Origin: AP-15 sp963702685
GTDB lineage: Bacteria > Pseudomonadota > Alphaproteobacteria > ATCC43930 > CGMCC-115725
Assembly (NCBI GenBank): GCA_963702685.1
Contig: CAVPDQ010000005.1
Coordinates: 211,561 to 275,560 of the forward strand
DNA: 64,000 nt
Reading direction: 5' to 3'
Shown: in pieces, positions 1-8,080 of the stretch
Position numbering within the stretch: position 1 is the first letter of the stretch
Layout: each line of letters opens with the position of its first letter
Notes under the pieces: generated by a model
Databases searched by the model: none
What the model saw: the letters and a program-made list of their open reading frames with translations, nothing else
What the model was told of the DNA's origin: nothing
Translations under genes and position numbers: made by a program

Positions 1-167
1 ACCGTCAGCATCTCCCGATCGCTAAAGCCGCAAAAGCGCTCGACCAGCTGCTCGGCGGTGATCCGATACCCGCAGGCGTTCAGCACCTCGGCATGGGCAT
101 GGTTGATCACCGGCTCGCTGTCGACCAGGACGCCGTCGCAATCGAAAATGACCAGGACGAACGTCAC
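1..167 (-). CDS. HAD-superfamily hydrolase, N-terminal part only
   Basis: The reading frame runs off the left edge. The first residues read VTFVLVIFDCDGVLVDSEPV, which carries the HAD motif I DxDGV(L) with the nucleophile Asp and the general acid Asp two residues later, typical of the beta-phosphoglucomutase/phosphatase subfamily. I chose the GTG at 165-167. It lies in the first copy of a 71-bp tandem repeat; further repeat copies upstream contain decoy starts that run into a stop after about 20 codons. The substrate cannot be predicted from the N-terminus. It lies downstream of aarF on the same strand and probably once overlapped it. Confidence 0.75.
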   Translation of the reverse strand, partial: MTFVLVIFDCDGVLVDSEPVINHAHAEVLNACGYRITAEQLVERFCGFSDREMLT

Positions 168-313
168 ACCGCCCCGCTGCGCGCCAAGCCCGAAATGTGC
201 TCTATGTCGCAATCGAAAATGACCAGGCCGAACGTCACACCGCCCCGCTGCGCGCCAAGCCCGAAATGTGCTCTGTGTCGCAATCGAAAATGACCAGGCC
301 GAACGTCACACCG
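135..313. repeat. 71-bp tandem repeat (2.5 copies) across the aarF stop / HAD start
   Basis: Copies start at 135, 206 and 277 and begin GTCGCAATCGAAAATGACCA; the third is partial (to about 313). The copies are almost identical. The unit contains the start of the HAD gene including its DxD codons, and the aarF stop codon lies in the last copy. In that copy the aarF TGA and a HAD-like GTG overlap as GTGTGA, so the two genes were probably overlapping before the expansion. Because 71 is not a multiple of 3, the extra copies do not extend the HAD frame. Confidence 0.9.
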
Positions 314-1646
314 GCGGCACGCCAGCCGCCGCCAGCGCCGCCTGCTGACGCGCGGCAAGGGCGGGCTCGTCGAAATCCTCGATCAGCTCGTGAAACAGGC
401 GATGCCAGTTGACCTCGGCCTTCAGGTGCAAAAACACCGAGCCGAGCCCGACCGCGGCACGGTCCATAAACACAAACTCACGCGGCGGGCGCACTCCGCC
501 GAGGCGGCGGATGTCGCGGTGCACGCTCTCGACGACGGCCGCACCATCGGCGCCATGCGACTTTTTCTCCTGGATCGGCCGAGCGCGGTCGTCGAGCAGC
601 GGGCCATAAACGTAGAGCGCCCAGCGGTTCAGCACCTCGATCATCTCGCGCGACAGATCGCCAAAGCCCCAGCTTTGATAGGCATGCACGGCAAGGTCGC
701 GGTCGCCGCGCTCGAGCGCGTGGTAGAGGTCGATGACGCCACGGACAAAGGAGGCGTGAAACACCCGCACGCAGCCGAAATCGAGGAGGTTGACGTTGCC
801 GTCCGGCGTTATCGTGTAGTTGCCGAGATGCGGGTCGCCGTGGATCACGCCGTAGCGGTAAAACGGCACGTACCACAGCCGAAACATTTTGAGGGCGACG
901 TCGTTGCGCCGTTCGATCGGGGCCTTGGCGGTATCGAGGATCGGCGCGCCGTCGAGCCAGGTCATCGTCAACAAGCGACCCGTCGACAGCTCGGGGATCG
1001 GCGCCGGCACCGCAACCCCCGGCTCGTGCGCAAGAATGCCGCGGTAGAGCCGCATATGCGCGGCTTCGCGCCGGTAGTCGAGCTCCTCGCGCAGCCGGTC
1101 GGCGATCTCGGCGTGAATTTCCGCGGTGGCGACCGCCCGGTCATAGCGTTCGTAGAGGCCCATCGCCAGCTTCAACTGGCGCAGATCGGCCTCGACCGCC
1201 GATGCCATGTCGGGATATTGCAATTTGCAGGCGAGCGGCGCGCCGTCGAGCGCGGTTGCGCGATGCACCTGGCCGAGCGAGGCGGCACGCGCCGCGTTTC
1301 TGTCAAAGCTGCGAAACCGGCCCTGCCATTGGGCGCCGAGCTCGCCCATCATGCGCCGGCGGACAAACGGCCAGCCCATCGCCGGCGCATTCGCCTGCAA
1401 TTGCACCAGCTCGTTGACGTATTCCTGCGGCAATGCATCGGGGATCGTCGCCAATAGCTGCGCGACTTTCATCAACGGCCCTTTGATGCCGCCCAGCGCC
1501 GCCTTCAGATCGGCCGCGTGCCGGCTGCGATCGACGGCAATGCCGAGATAGCGCTCGCCGGCGAGCCGCGCCCCGAGCCCCGCCATCGCGGTCGACACCT
1601 GCGCATAGCGCCGCATCCGGCCGGTAAAGCTGTCGTCGTCGCTCAT
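306..1646 (-). CDS. ABC1/AarF/UbiB-family atypical protein kinase
   Basis: A 446-residue protein of the UbiB/ADCK atypical kinase family, whose members support ubiquinone biosynthesis or lipid homeostasis at the membrane. The family's KxGQ-type motif appears as KVAQ at about residues 60-63. An ATP-site Lys lies in ACKLQYPDM, the catalytic loop reads GVIHGDPHLGNY, and the metal-binding DFG lies in NLLDFGCVR. The ATG at 1644-1646 gives MSDDDSFTGR and overlaps the vapC stop by 4 bp. The same 30 bp that encode this start occur again at 2376-2405, beyond the vapBC pair. Its exact substrate is unknown. Confidence 0.85.
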   Translation of the reverse strand: MSDDDSFTGRMRRYAQVSTAMAGLGARLAGERYLGIAVDRSRHAADLKAALGGIKGPLMKVAQLLATIPDALPQEYVNELVQLQANAPAMGWPFVRRRMMGELGAQWQGRFRSFDRNAARAASLGQVHRATALDGAPLACKLQYPDMASAVEADLRQLKLAMGLYERYDRAVATAEIHAEIADRLREELDYRREAAHMRLYRGILAHEPGVAVPAPIPELSTGRLLTMTWLDGAPILDTAKAPIERRNDVALKMFRLWYVPFYRYGVIHGDPHLGNYTITPDGNVNLLDFGCVRVFHASFVRGVIDLYHALERGDRDLAVHAYQSWGFGDLSREMIEVLNRWALYVYGPLLDDRARPIQEKKSHGADGAAVVESVHRDIRRLGGVRPPREFVFMDRAAVGLGSVFLHLKAEVNWHRLFHELIEDFDEPALAARQQAALAAAGVPPV

Positions 1647-2074
1647 GCGGGCGCCGGATAAGCCCACGGATCGACAACGGCCAGGCCGCAATCCGCAAAG
1701 TCGTCGACATTACGAGTTGCGAGACCGGCACCTCGCGATCGGGCGATGGCCGCGATTCGGGCATCTGCCTCGCTAATTGGCCGCCCGGCAAGACGTCTCC
1801 TGGAGGCGATATCTGCGAACGCGCGCGCCGCCGCGCTGTCGAAGGGCAATATGCGGCTAAAGAACTGAGTGCTCAGCAATTGCGCTATCACCGCCTCAAG
1901 CGATCGCCGGCGGCGTCCATCGGGCAACAACGCAGCGCCATACAACAGCTCTGCCTCGGTAATGGTGGTGGTGAACAGCGCGGCAAGGGGCTCCGATTGC
2001 ATCCAATGCAATACGTTTGGCGAAGGCTGTGGCCGCAGCCCTTCCGACAACACATTCGTGTCGAGGACGATCAT
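1643..2074 (-). CDS. vapC: VapC/FitB-type PIN-domain toxin
   Basis: A 143-residue PIN-domain ribonuclease toxin. It begins MIVLDTNVLSEGLRP with the first acidic residue (Asp5). ITEAEL supplies a conserved Glu in the middle, and further acidic residues lie in SEADARIAAIARSRG and NVDDFADCGL near the end, as expected for a four-acid PIN site. It follows its antitoxin with an ATGA-type overlap, and its own stop overlaps the aarF start by 4 bp. PIN toxins of this class usually cleave tRNA or rRNA; the target here is unknown. Confidence 0.9.
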   Translation of the reverse strand: MIVLDTNVLSEGLRPQPSPNVLHWMQSEPLAALFTTTITEAELLYGAALLPDGRRRRSLEAVIAQLLSTQFFSRILPFDSAAARAFADIASRRRLAGRPISEADARIAAIARSRGAGLATRNVDDFADCGLAVVDPWAYPAPA

Positions 2075-2316
2075 GTGAGATCGGGGGGATCACGCATTGG
2101 GCCGCGCGGAAACGCAGGCAGCTCAAACCCTCCGTGTGGCGCGACGAGCCGTCGGATGGCATCTGCCAGATTGTCCGCGGCCTGCGGCTCCTCGAAAAGC
2201 GCGAAGCGGAGGATATTCCGCGCCTCCTCCTCCATCGACCGGTCGTGCTCGGCCGCGCGCATGCGAAGCCTGCGTTTCAAGGCATCATCGAGATTTCGAA
2301 TCGTAATGCTGCTCAT
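2071..2316 (-). CDS. FitA-like ribbon-helix-helix antitoxin
   Basis: An 81-residue antitoxin. The N-terminus (MSSITIRNLDDALKRRLRMR) is a classic Arc/FitA ribbon-helix-helix DNA-binding segment, and the tail (about residues 35-81) should wrap the PIN toxin. Start is ATG at 2314-2316. It overlaps the toxin gene by 4 bp, so the pair is translationally coupled and presumably autoregulated through its own promoter just upstream. Confidence 0.9.
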   Translation of the reverse strand: MSSITIRNLDDALKRRLRMRAAEHDRSMEEEARNILRFALFEEPQAADNLADAIRRLVAPHGGFELPAFPRGPMRDPPDLT

Positions 2317-2375
2317 TGGCGGGACGTTGCATCGACGATTGCAAATTAATCAATGCTGCACGCGAGCGCAAGCAC

Positions 2376-2405
2376 CCGGCCGGTAAAGCTGTCGTCGTCG
2401 CTCAT
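2376..2405. repeat. 30-bp direct repeat of the aarF 5' end
   Basis: This stretch (ending GTCGTCGTCGCTCAT) matches 1617-1646, the codons for MSDDDSFTGR of aarF, over about 30 bp without mismatch. The two copies flank the vapBC pair. The outer copy still encodes MSDDDSFTGR on the minus strand but then runs into unrelated codons and a stop. This looks like a scar left when the TA pair was placed at the aarF start. Confidence 0.85.
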
Positions 2406-2524
2406 CGGTATGACCTGCCCCGATGCCTTCCGAACGGCGGAGTCGCGTGCGCATTGATCGCTGCACCACCGGCAGGCGTTTCCACAAGTGGCCGATATGT
2501 ATGCAAATAATGGTACAACACTTC

Positions 2525-2779
2525 TTATCCGATAAGAGAGAGCCGCCGGAGATCTTCCTCCGTCCATTTTGCCTGAAGCTCGATCATTGAGCGCAATGTT
2601 CCGATCGGGAAAGTGTCGCCGGCACGATGAAAGGTGACAGTTACCCGACGGCCGTCCGCGTGGCGATAGCGCTGGTGAGAGCCGCGCTGATTATAAAGCG
2701 CGAACCCGTCGCGGATCAGCGCGTTGATAACCTCCCGCGCGGTTAGGTTGCGCAGCCGTCGCCATTCGATGTCGCTCAC
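2525..2779 (-). CDS. hicA: HicA-family mRNA interferase toxin
   Basis: An 84-residue HicA toxin with a double-stranded-RNA-binding-like fold. The segment LTAREVINALIRDGF is the family's helix 1, and GSHQRYRH holds the conserved G-S-H with the catalytic His. The C-terminus (GTLRSMIELQA) matches the last helix. It is translated from a GTG that overlaps the hicB stop by 4 bp. The antitoxin-first order is the reverse of the commonest hicAB arrangement but is well known. Confidence 0.9.
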   Translation of the reverse strand: MSDIEWRRLRNLTAREVINALIRDGFALYNQRGSHQRYRHADGRRVTVTFHRAGDTFPIGTLRSMIELQAKWTEEDLRRLSLIG

Positions 2780-3009
2780 AGAGTGACGGCAACGAGCGGC
2801 TCTTCCGAAACCGCGGCGCTGGCCGGCACGGGCTTGCCCTCCTCTACCAGCTCGGCGGTGACCATCTCCAGCACTTCACGGATGTTTTGGAGCGCCTCTT
2901 CGCGTGAATAGCCCCAGGTTGCCGCGCCCAATTGTTCAAGCTCCGGACAATAAGCTCGCCAACGATCCTCATCGGGCTCGACAACGACCTTGAATGTGTA
3001 GGTGGTCAC
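2776..3009 (-). CDS. hicB: HicB-family antitoxin
   Basis: A 77-residue HicB with a degenerate RNase H-like fold: FKVVVEPDEDRWRAYCPEL followed by GYSREEALQNIREVLE, which matches the family pattern (GDTxEEALxNIxEAI). The C-terminal ribbon-helix-helix or HTH seen in longer HicBs is absent. Start is GTG at 3007-3009 with GGAGGG a few bases upstream. It is cotranscribed with hicA, and the promoter lies between it and the pepF remnant at 3046. Confidence 0.88.
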   Translation of the reverse strand: MTTYTFKVVVEPDEDRWRAYCPELEQLGAATWGYSREEALQNIREVLEMVTAELVEEGKPVPASAAVSEEPLVAVTL

Positions 3010-3045
3010 GCCACCCTCCGTTTGATCGCTGAATCTCGGTCAATA

Positions 3046-3183
3046 CTATCCGATCTGCTCCACCTCGTCGATAAAGCCGGCGACGACCGACAATCCCTTG
3101 GACCAGAAGGAGGGGTCGGCGGCGTCGAGGCCGGACGGGGCGAGCAGCTCCTGGTGGTGCAGGGTGCCGCCGGCGCGCAGCAT
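3046..3183 (-). pseudogene. Remnant of a pepF 3' end (diverged copy of 4184-4321)
   Basis: This 138-bp stretch encodes, on the minus strand, the last 45 codons of an M3 oligoendopeptidase (for example FWSKGLSVVAGFIDE) and ends with its own stop (TAG at 3046-3048). It aligns without gaps to the true pepF end at 4184-4321 at roughly 88% identity and lacks any upstream coding part. The two copies bracket the brnT/brnA-like genes. The divergence argues against a fresh duplication; the second end may have come in with imported DNA. Confidence 0.85.
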
Positions 3184-3286
3184 TGATTTGAAATTAATCA
3201 ATGCGGCGCAAGGCTGCAAGGTCCTTCGGTCCCGAGGTTTGGCTCACCCGAGCCGCTCCAAACGCGCCGTCCTGCGGAGGAATTTG

Positions 3287-3874
3287 TCACTGTGCGGCAA
3301 TTTCCTCGCGGACGACCTCCACCTCGCGCCCTTCCGTCTTCAGGATAACGCGATCATTCGGTCGAAAATCAACGAGCGCATCGACCAAGCGGCACCGGTG
3401 CCCATCGCTATTTATGAGCGTGGGTGAAATCCAGACGTATGGGCAGTTCTTGGTCATATGAAGCTTCGCGCTCCATCTCCCATTCCCGATTTTGAGATCA
3501 ACGTTTACACGTCCGTTTTCATTTATCGGTAAGTTCTTGGCTTGAGCTTTAGGTGCATGAATTTCCAACGCCGGCTTACCATCTGCGTACCAGCTCGTTC
3601 GTCCGATAACCGCACGCGTTTCGGTAGCAGCCGCCTCAAAATTCGGCTTCCCGCCCAAATGCGTCAGGCGCTCCTTGGGCGCTTCGAGTTGTGGACGACC
3701 GCGGCCGCGGCGCAGCAACGTTTCGCCATAATGCAGATCGGCCTTGTCGAACCAGTCGTCAGCAAGCTCCGGAGCGGTATCCGCATCATCGGCAATCTGC
3801 CGAGCAATCTCATCGTCGGTGGTACCGTCAACCTTCACCAAGTCGCTGTAGATAGCGGGCTTGTTCCCTGCCAT
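3287..3874 (-). CDS. BrnA-like antitoxin N-terminus joined to an unknown C-terminal domain
   Basis: A 195-residue protein in one frame. Residues 1 to about 75 resemble the non-DNA-binding front of BrnA antitoxins (KPAIYSDLVKVD, then ELADDWFDKADLHYGE and RRGRGRPQLEAPKE). The usual continuation, a ribbon-helix-helix (VSLRLDPEVI...), is missing. It is replaced by about 120 residues I do not recognise, with the segments GRTSWYADGKPALEIHAP, VNVDLKIGNGRWSAKL and CPYVWISPTLI and a C-terminus FRPNDRVILKTEGREVEVV. The gene overlaps brnT by 47 bp, as antitoxins of this family often do. It may be a fusion or a distinct antitoxin class. Confidence 0.6.
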   Translation of the reverse strand: MAGNKPAIYSDLVKVDGTTDDEIARQIADDADTAPELADDWFDKADLHYGETLLRRGRGRPQLEAPKERLTHLGGKPNFEAAATETRAVIGRTSWYADGKPALEIHAPKAQAKNLPINENGRVNVDLKIGNGRWSAKLHMTKNCPYVWISPTLINSDGHRCRLVDALVDFRPNDRVILKTEGREVEVVREEIAAQ

Positions 3875-4120
3875 TGGCCTTCCTCATCGAAATCACGTGA
3901 CGGCATTCTTCGCCATCGATTTTCTCGCCTGGCGTCCACACCAAGATCATCATCCGGCCGTCGAGCAATCCGACCGTGATGTAGCCTCGCTCGGGATACT
4001 CGAACCGCGTGTCCGCGAAACTAAGGCGCGGCCCGGCGAATACTTCGGTGCATCGCGAAAATCCAGGCGGCGCTCTCGTACGGTCCATTCCCGTTTCGCC
4101 GGATCTAAGGTGATCCGCAT
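3828..4120 (-). CDS. brnT: BrnT-family toxin, frameshifted
   Basis: Two frames together give a full BrnT, a RelE-like ribonuclease. The ATG at 4118-4120 opens MRITLDPAKREWTVRERRLD; after a 1-bp deletion near 4045 the sequence continues FAGPRLSFADTRFEY, ERGYITVGLLDGRMMILVWT and HVISMRKANGREQARY. These are the family's hallmark blocks, including the C-terminal R(K/R)A(N/T)xxE. As read, the protein would be truncated. Given the many indels in this window, the shift may be an error rather than an inactivation. Confidence 0.75.
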
Positions 4121-4183
4121 AACCGCAGGAAATTATGTAGCGAAGGAAAGACTGGGATCAAGTTTTCCGTAGCTACAGAAGTC

Positions 4184-5994
4184 TCAGCCGAGCGGCTCCA
4201 GCTCGTCGATAAAGCCGGCGACGACGGACAATCCTTTGGACCAGAAGGCCGGGTCGGCGGCGTCGAGGCCGAACGGGGCCAGCAGCTCCTTATGATGCAG
4301 GGTGCCGCCGGCGCGCAGCATATCGAGATAGCGCTCGGCAAAGCCCTGGTGCGCGTCTTCGTAAAGGGCGTAGAGCGAATTCACCAGGCAATCGCCAAAG
4401 GCATAAGCGTAGACATAGAACGGCGTATGGATGAAATGCGGGATGTAGGACCAGTAATGGCGATAGACCCCGTCGAGCTTTACCGCCGGCCCGAGGCTCG
4501 CACGTTGCACGCCGAGCCAGATTTCGGCGAGCCGGTCCGGGGTCAGCTCGGCCTCGCGCCGCTCGTCATGCACCTGTTCTTCAAGGCGACAAAGGCGATC
4601 TGGCGGATCACCGTGTTCAGCATGTCCTCGACCTTGCCGGCGAGCATGATCTTGCGCCGCCGCGGGTCGGTCTCGCGTGCCAGCAACGCGCGGAAGGTCA
4701 GCATCTCGCCAAAGACCGAAGCGGTCTCGGCCAGGGTCAGCGGCGTATCCGACATCAGATAGCCTTGCGGCCCGGCCAATACCTGATGGACGCCATGGCC
4801 CAATTCATGCGCCAAGGTCATCACGTCCCGCACCCGGCCCTGGTAGTTCAGCAACAGGTAGGGATGCGCGCTCGGCACCGTCGGATGGGCAAAGGCACCC
4901 GAAGCCTTGCCGGGCCGCACCGGCGCGTCGATCCAGGGTGCCGCGAAAAACCGCCGGCCGACCGCCGCCATTTCGGGCGAGAAGGCGTTGTAGGCCGAGA
5001 GCACTGTCGCTTCCGCCTCGGGCCACGGGATCAGCCGGTCGTCGTCTTCGGGCAACGGCGCGTTGCGGTCCCAAAACGGCAGCGCCTCGACCCCGAACCA
5101 ACCCGCCTTCAGCCGGTAATAGCGGTGCGCGAGCCGCGGGTAGCTGTCGCGGACCGCCGAGATCAAGGCATCGACGACTTTGTCCTCGACAAAGTTCGAC
5201 AGATTGCGCGAGGAAATCGGCCGTGGAAACCGGCGCCAGCGGTCCTCGATCTCCTTGTCCTTGGCGAGCGTGTTGGTAATCAAGGCGAACGTCCGGGCAT
5301 TCTTGCCCAGCACCTCGCCGATGCCGAGGGCCGCTTCGTGGCGCACCTGCGGGTCGCGGTCGGACAACAGGTCGAGCGCCTCCGACTCGGTCAAGTCGCG
5401 ACCGCGAAACGGGAACCTGAGGTCGGCGACGGTCTCGTCGAAGAGCCGCGTCCACGCCGCGCGGCCGGCGACCGATTTTTCGTGCAGCAGCTTTTCGATG
5501 TCGTCGGGAAGCTGGTACGGGCGAAAAGCGCGCGTGTCGCGCAGCCACGGGCGATAGCGGGCAAGCGCGGGGTCGGCCGCCTTGGTCTCGACCGCAGTGT
5601 CGTCGAGGCGGTTGAGCTCGAGGGTGAAAAACAACAGCGTCGTCGAGACGGCGTTGGTGCGCTCCTGCATTGTCTGGAAAAAGCGGCCGATCTCGGGGTC
5701 GGCGAGATTGCCGGCATGGACCAGCGAGGCGTAGCTGATGATCCGGCCGATTTGCTCCTGGAGCCGCTCATAGGTCTCGACCGCAGCCCCCAGCGCCGCG
5801 CCCGAGAGGTCGGCGAGCTTCCCCTCATAGCGCCGGTGAAAGGTGTCGGCGTCCGCGGCGAGCCGGGTCAGGTCGCGGGCCAATGCCGGGCTCTCCGGGC
5901 CGGAATAAAGATCGGACAAATCCCATTGCGGCAATGCGCCGAGCGCCGCCTCTTTTGGTCCCGCCGCTGCTTCGGCCACCGCTCTGTTCTCCAT
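4184..5994 (-). CDS. pepF: M3B-family oligoendopeptidase F, one frameshift
   Basis: A zinc metallopeptidase of about 600 residues that cleaves cytoplasmic oligopeptides. The HExxH zinc site is in MTLAHELGHGVHQ at about residues 396-400, and the third ligand Glu lies in LAETASVFGEML. The C-terminal part (HDERREAELTPDRL to the end FIDELEPLG) is in another frame because one T is missing near 4582. Start is the ATG at 5992-5994 (MENRAVAEA). The last 138 bp have a diverged copy at 3046-3183. It is divergent from the acyl-CoA synthetase gene. Confidence 0.88.
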
Positions 5995-6008
5995 CGCCGG
6001 CTCCAACC

Positions 6009-6051
6009 GTCTCACGCGCAAAGATATGGCGTCTCACGCGCAAAGATATGG
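6009..6051. repeat. 22-bp tandem duplication in the divergent promoter region
   Basis: The sequence GTCTCACGCGCAAAGATATG occurs twice with a 22-bp period between the pepF start (5994) and the acyl-CoA synthetase start (6151). It could double a promoter or operator element, but no consensus -35/-10 pair is obvious. Confidence 0.8.
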
Positions 6052-6150
6052 GGCCGAGAGCCGAGGCGCCAACCGCCGGTGCATGCGGGTGGCTATTCCA
6101 CACGCCGCGCGAAACCCGTAGAACAGGCGCCGGGGCGGTTCGGGGGCAGG

Positions 6151-7965
6151 ATGGATTACGACAATTGCCGCAGCCTGCCGGCAATGTTCTTCGATCAGGC
6201 AGACCGGCGAGGCGACCGGCCCTTTCTCTGGGCAAAGCGCGATGGCCGCTATCAAAGGGTGAGCTGGACAGCGGCGGCGCGCGATGTCCGGCGGCTCGCT
6301 CGCGGCCTCGCCGCGCTCGGTGTCCAACGCGGCGACCGGGTTGGGCTCGTCGCCGAGAATCGCCCGGAATGGGCCGTCGCTGACCTCGCGATCATGAGCG
6401 CCGGCGCCATCACCGTTCCGGCCTATGTGACAAACACGGTCGAAGACCACCGCCACGTTTTCGCCGATAGCGGTGTGCGCGCGGTCATCGTCTCGAAGCC
6501 GGCATGGTCGGCGCGGGTGCTGGCGGCGGCAAGCCAGGTCGAGAGCCTGCGCACTGTGGTAATGCTCGAACCGGTGCCGGGCCAGGCCGGCACGGTCGAA
6601 ATGTTGTCCTGGGACGAGGCGATGGCTCGCGGCGCCGACGATGCGGGCAACGATGCGGTCAACGATGTGGCCGCCATCGTCGCCGACCTCGCACCCGACG
6701 ATACTGCCTGCCTGATCTATACCTCCGGGACCGGCGGCGCGCCCAAGGGGGTGATGACCAGCCACCGCAACATCCTGGCCAATTGCCGCGGCGCCTATCG
6801 CCTGTTGGAAATCCTCGGCCTCGGCGACGAGGTGTTCTTGAGCTTTTTGCCGCTGTCGCACGCCTATGAGCACACCGCGGGCCTGATGTTTCCGATTTCG
6901 ATCGGCGCGCAGATCTATTTCGCCGAAGGTGCGGAATCGCTCGCCGTCAACCTGCTCGAAGCGCGACCGACGATCATGACCGCGGTGCCGCGCCTCTACG
7001 AGACATTGCACCGCCGCATCCTGCTCGGGGTCGAGCGCAAAGGCGGAATGGCCCGCACCCTCTTTGAGCGTGCCGTCGCGATCGGGCGCAAGCGCGCCGC
7101 CTTCGAGCCGCTGAGGATTGGCGAGCGGCTCGCCGACCCGATGCTCGACCGGCTGGTGCGGGCCGGGCTGCGCCGCCGCTTTGGCGGGCGGCTGAAGGCG
7201 ATGGTCTCGGGCGGCGCGCCGCTCAATCCGGAGATCGGCAGCTTCTTTCTGGCGCTCGGGGTCATGCTGCTGCAAGGCTATGGGCAAACCGAGGCCGGCC
7301 CGGTCGTCGCCTGCAACTCGCCGGCGCGGATCAGGATCGACACGGTCGGCCCGCCGCTCGACGGGGTGCGGGTGCGCGCGGCCGAGGATGGCGAGCTCCT
7401 GGTCGCCGGCGACAACGTCATGCAAGGCTATTGGAACGATCCCGAAGCGAGCGCGCGCACGATCGAGGACGGCTGGCTCAAGACCGGCGATGTCGGCGTC
7501 ATCGATGATGACGGCTATATTCGGATCACCGACCGCAAGCGCGATTTCATCAAGAATTCCGGCGGCGACATGATCTCGCCGGCGCGGGTCGAAGGCTGCC
7601 TGACCCTGGAGCCGGAGATCGCCCAAGCAATCGTGTTCGGCGACCAGCGGCCCTATCTCGTTGCGGTGCTGGTTCCCGACCCCGACTTTGCCGCGGGCTA
7701 CGCCGCCGAGCATGGGCTGGCAGCCGGGCTGCCGGTGCTTGCCGCCGATGCCGGCTTTGCTACAGCGGTGGGCGCCGCCGTCGCCCGCGTCAATCGTGCG
7801 CTGCCGGCGAGCGAGCGGGTGCGCCGCTTTGTCATCGCCGACGAGGCCTTTACCACTGCCAACGGGCAGATGACGCCGACCCTCAAGGTCAAGCGCCATG
7901 CCGTGCGCGAGGCCTACCGCACGGCGCTCGACGCACTCTATCAAGGTAAGGGCATCGCCGCCTGA
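6151..7965 (+). CDS. AMP-dependent long-chain fatty acid CoA ligase
   Basis: A 604-residue ANL-superfamily enzyme that activates a fatty acid to acyl-AMP and then acyl-CoA. The P-loop is YTSGTGGAPKGVMTSHRN (about residues 190-207), the substrate/adenine motif is GYGQTEAGPVV, and the hinge and catalytic Lys region reads LKTGDVG...ITDRKRDFIKNSGGD. Length and motif spacing match FadD15/AMP-forming long-chain synthetases. Start is the ATG at 6151 behind a G-rich Shine-Dalgarno-like stretch. It stands alone and is divergent from pepF. Confidence 0.9.
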   Translation: MDYDNCRSLPAMFFDQADRRGDRPFLWAKRDGRYQRVSWTAAARDVRRLARGLAALGVQRGDRVGLVAENRPEWAVADLAIMSAGAITVPAYVTNTVEDHRHVFADSGVRAVIVSKPAWSARVLAAASQVESLRTVVMLEPVPGQAGTVEMLSWDEAMARGADDAGNDAVNDVAAIVADLAPDDTACLIYTSGTGGAPKGVMTSHRNILANCRGAYRLLEILGLGDEVFLSFLPLSHAYEHTAGLMFPISIGAQIYFAEGAESLAVNLLEARPTIMTAVPRLYETLHRRILLGVERKGGMARTLFERAVAIGRKRAAFEPLRIGERLADPMLDRLVRAGLRRRFGGRLKAMVSGGAPLNPEIGSFFLALGVMLLQGYGQTEAGPVVACNSPARIRIDTVGPPLDGVRVRAAEDGELLVAGDNVMQGYWNDPEASARTIEDGWLKTGDVGVIDDDGYIRITDRKRDFIKNSGGDMISPARVEGCLTLEPEIAQAIVFGDQRPYLVAVLVPDPDFAAGYAAEHGLAAGLPVLAADAGFATAVGAAVARVNRALPASERVRRFVIADEAFTTANGQMTPTLKVKRHAVREAYRTALDALYQGKGIAA

Positions 7966-8080
7966 GGGTGGGGCGGCCTCGGGAGCCGATGCGGCCCGTG
8001 CCACAATCTGGCGATCTTTCTGGGCGATACATCGGTCCGGCGCGCCATCGCCGGCGGCTGACCTCGACCCACGGATTAGG

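Noticed and set aside
390..1457. Long open frame (355 codons) on the plus strand opposite aarF
   Set aside because: It is antisense to a kinase with all motifs intact; its product has no recognisable domain. GC-rich codon bias makes such shadow frames common.
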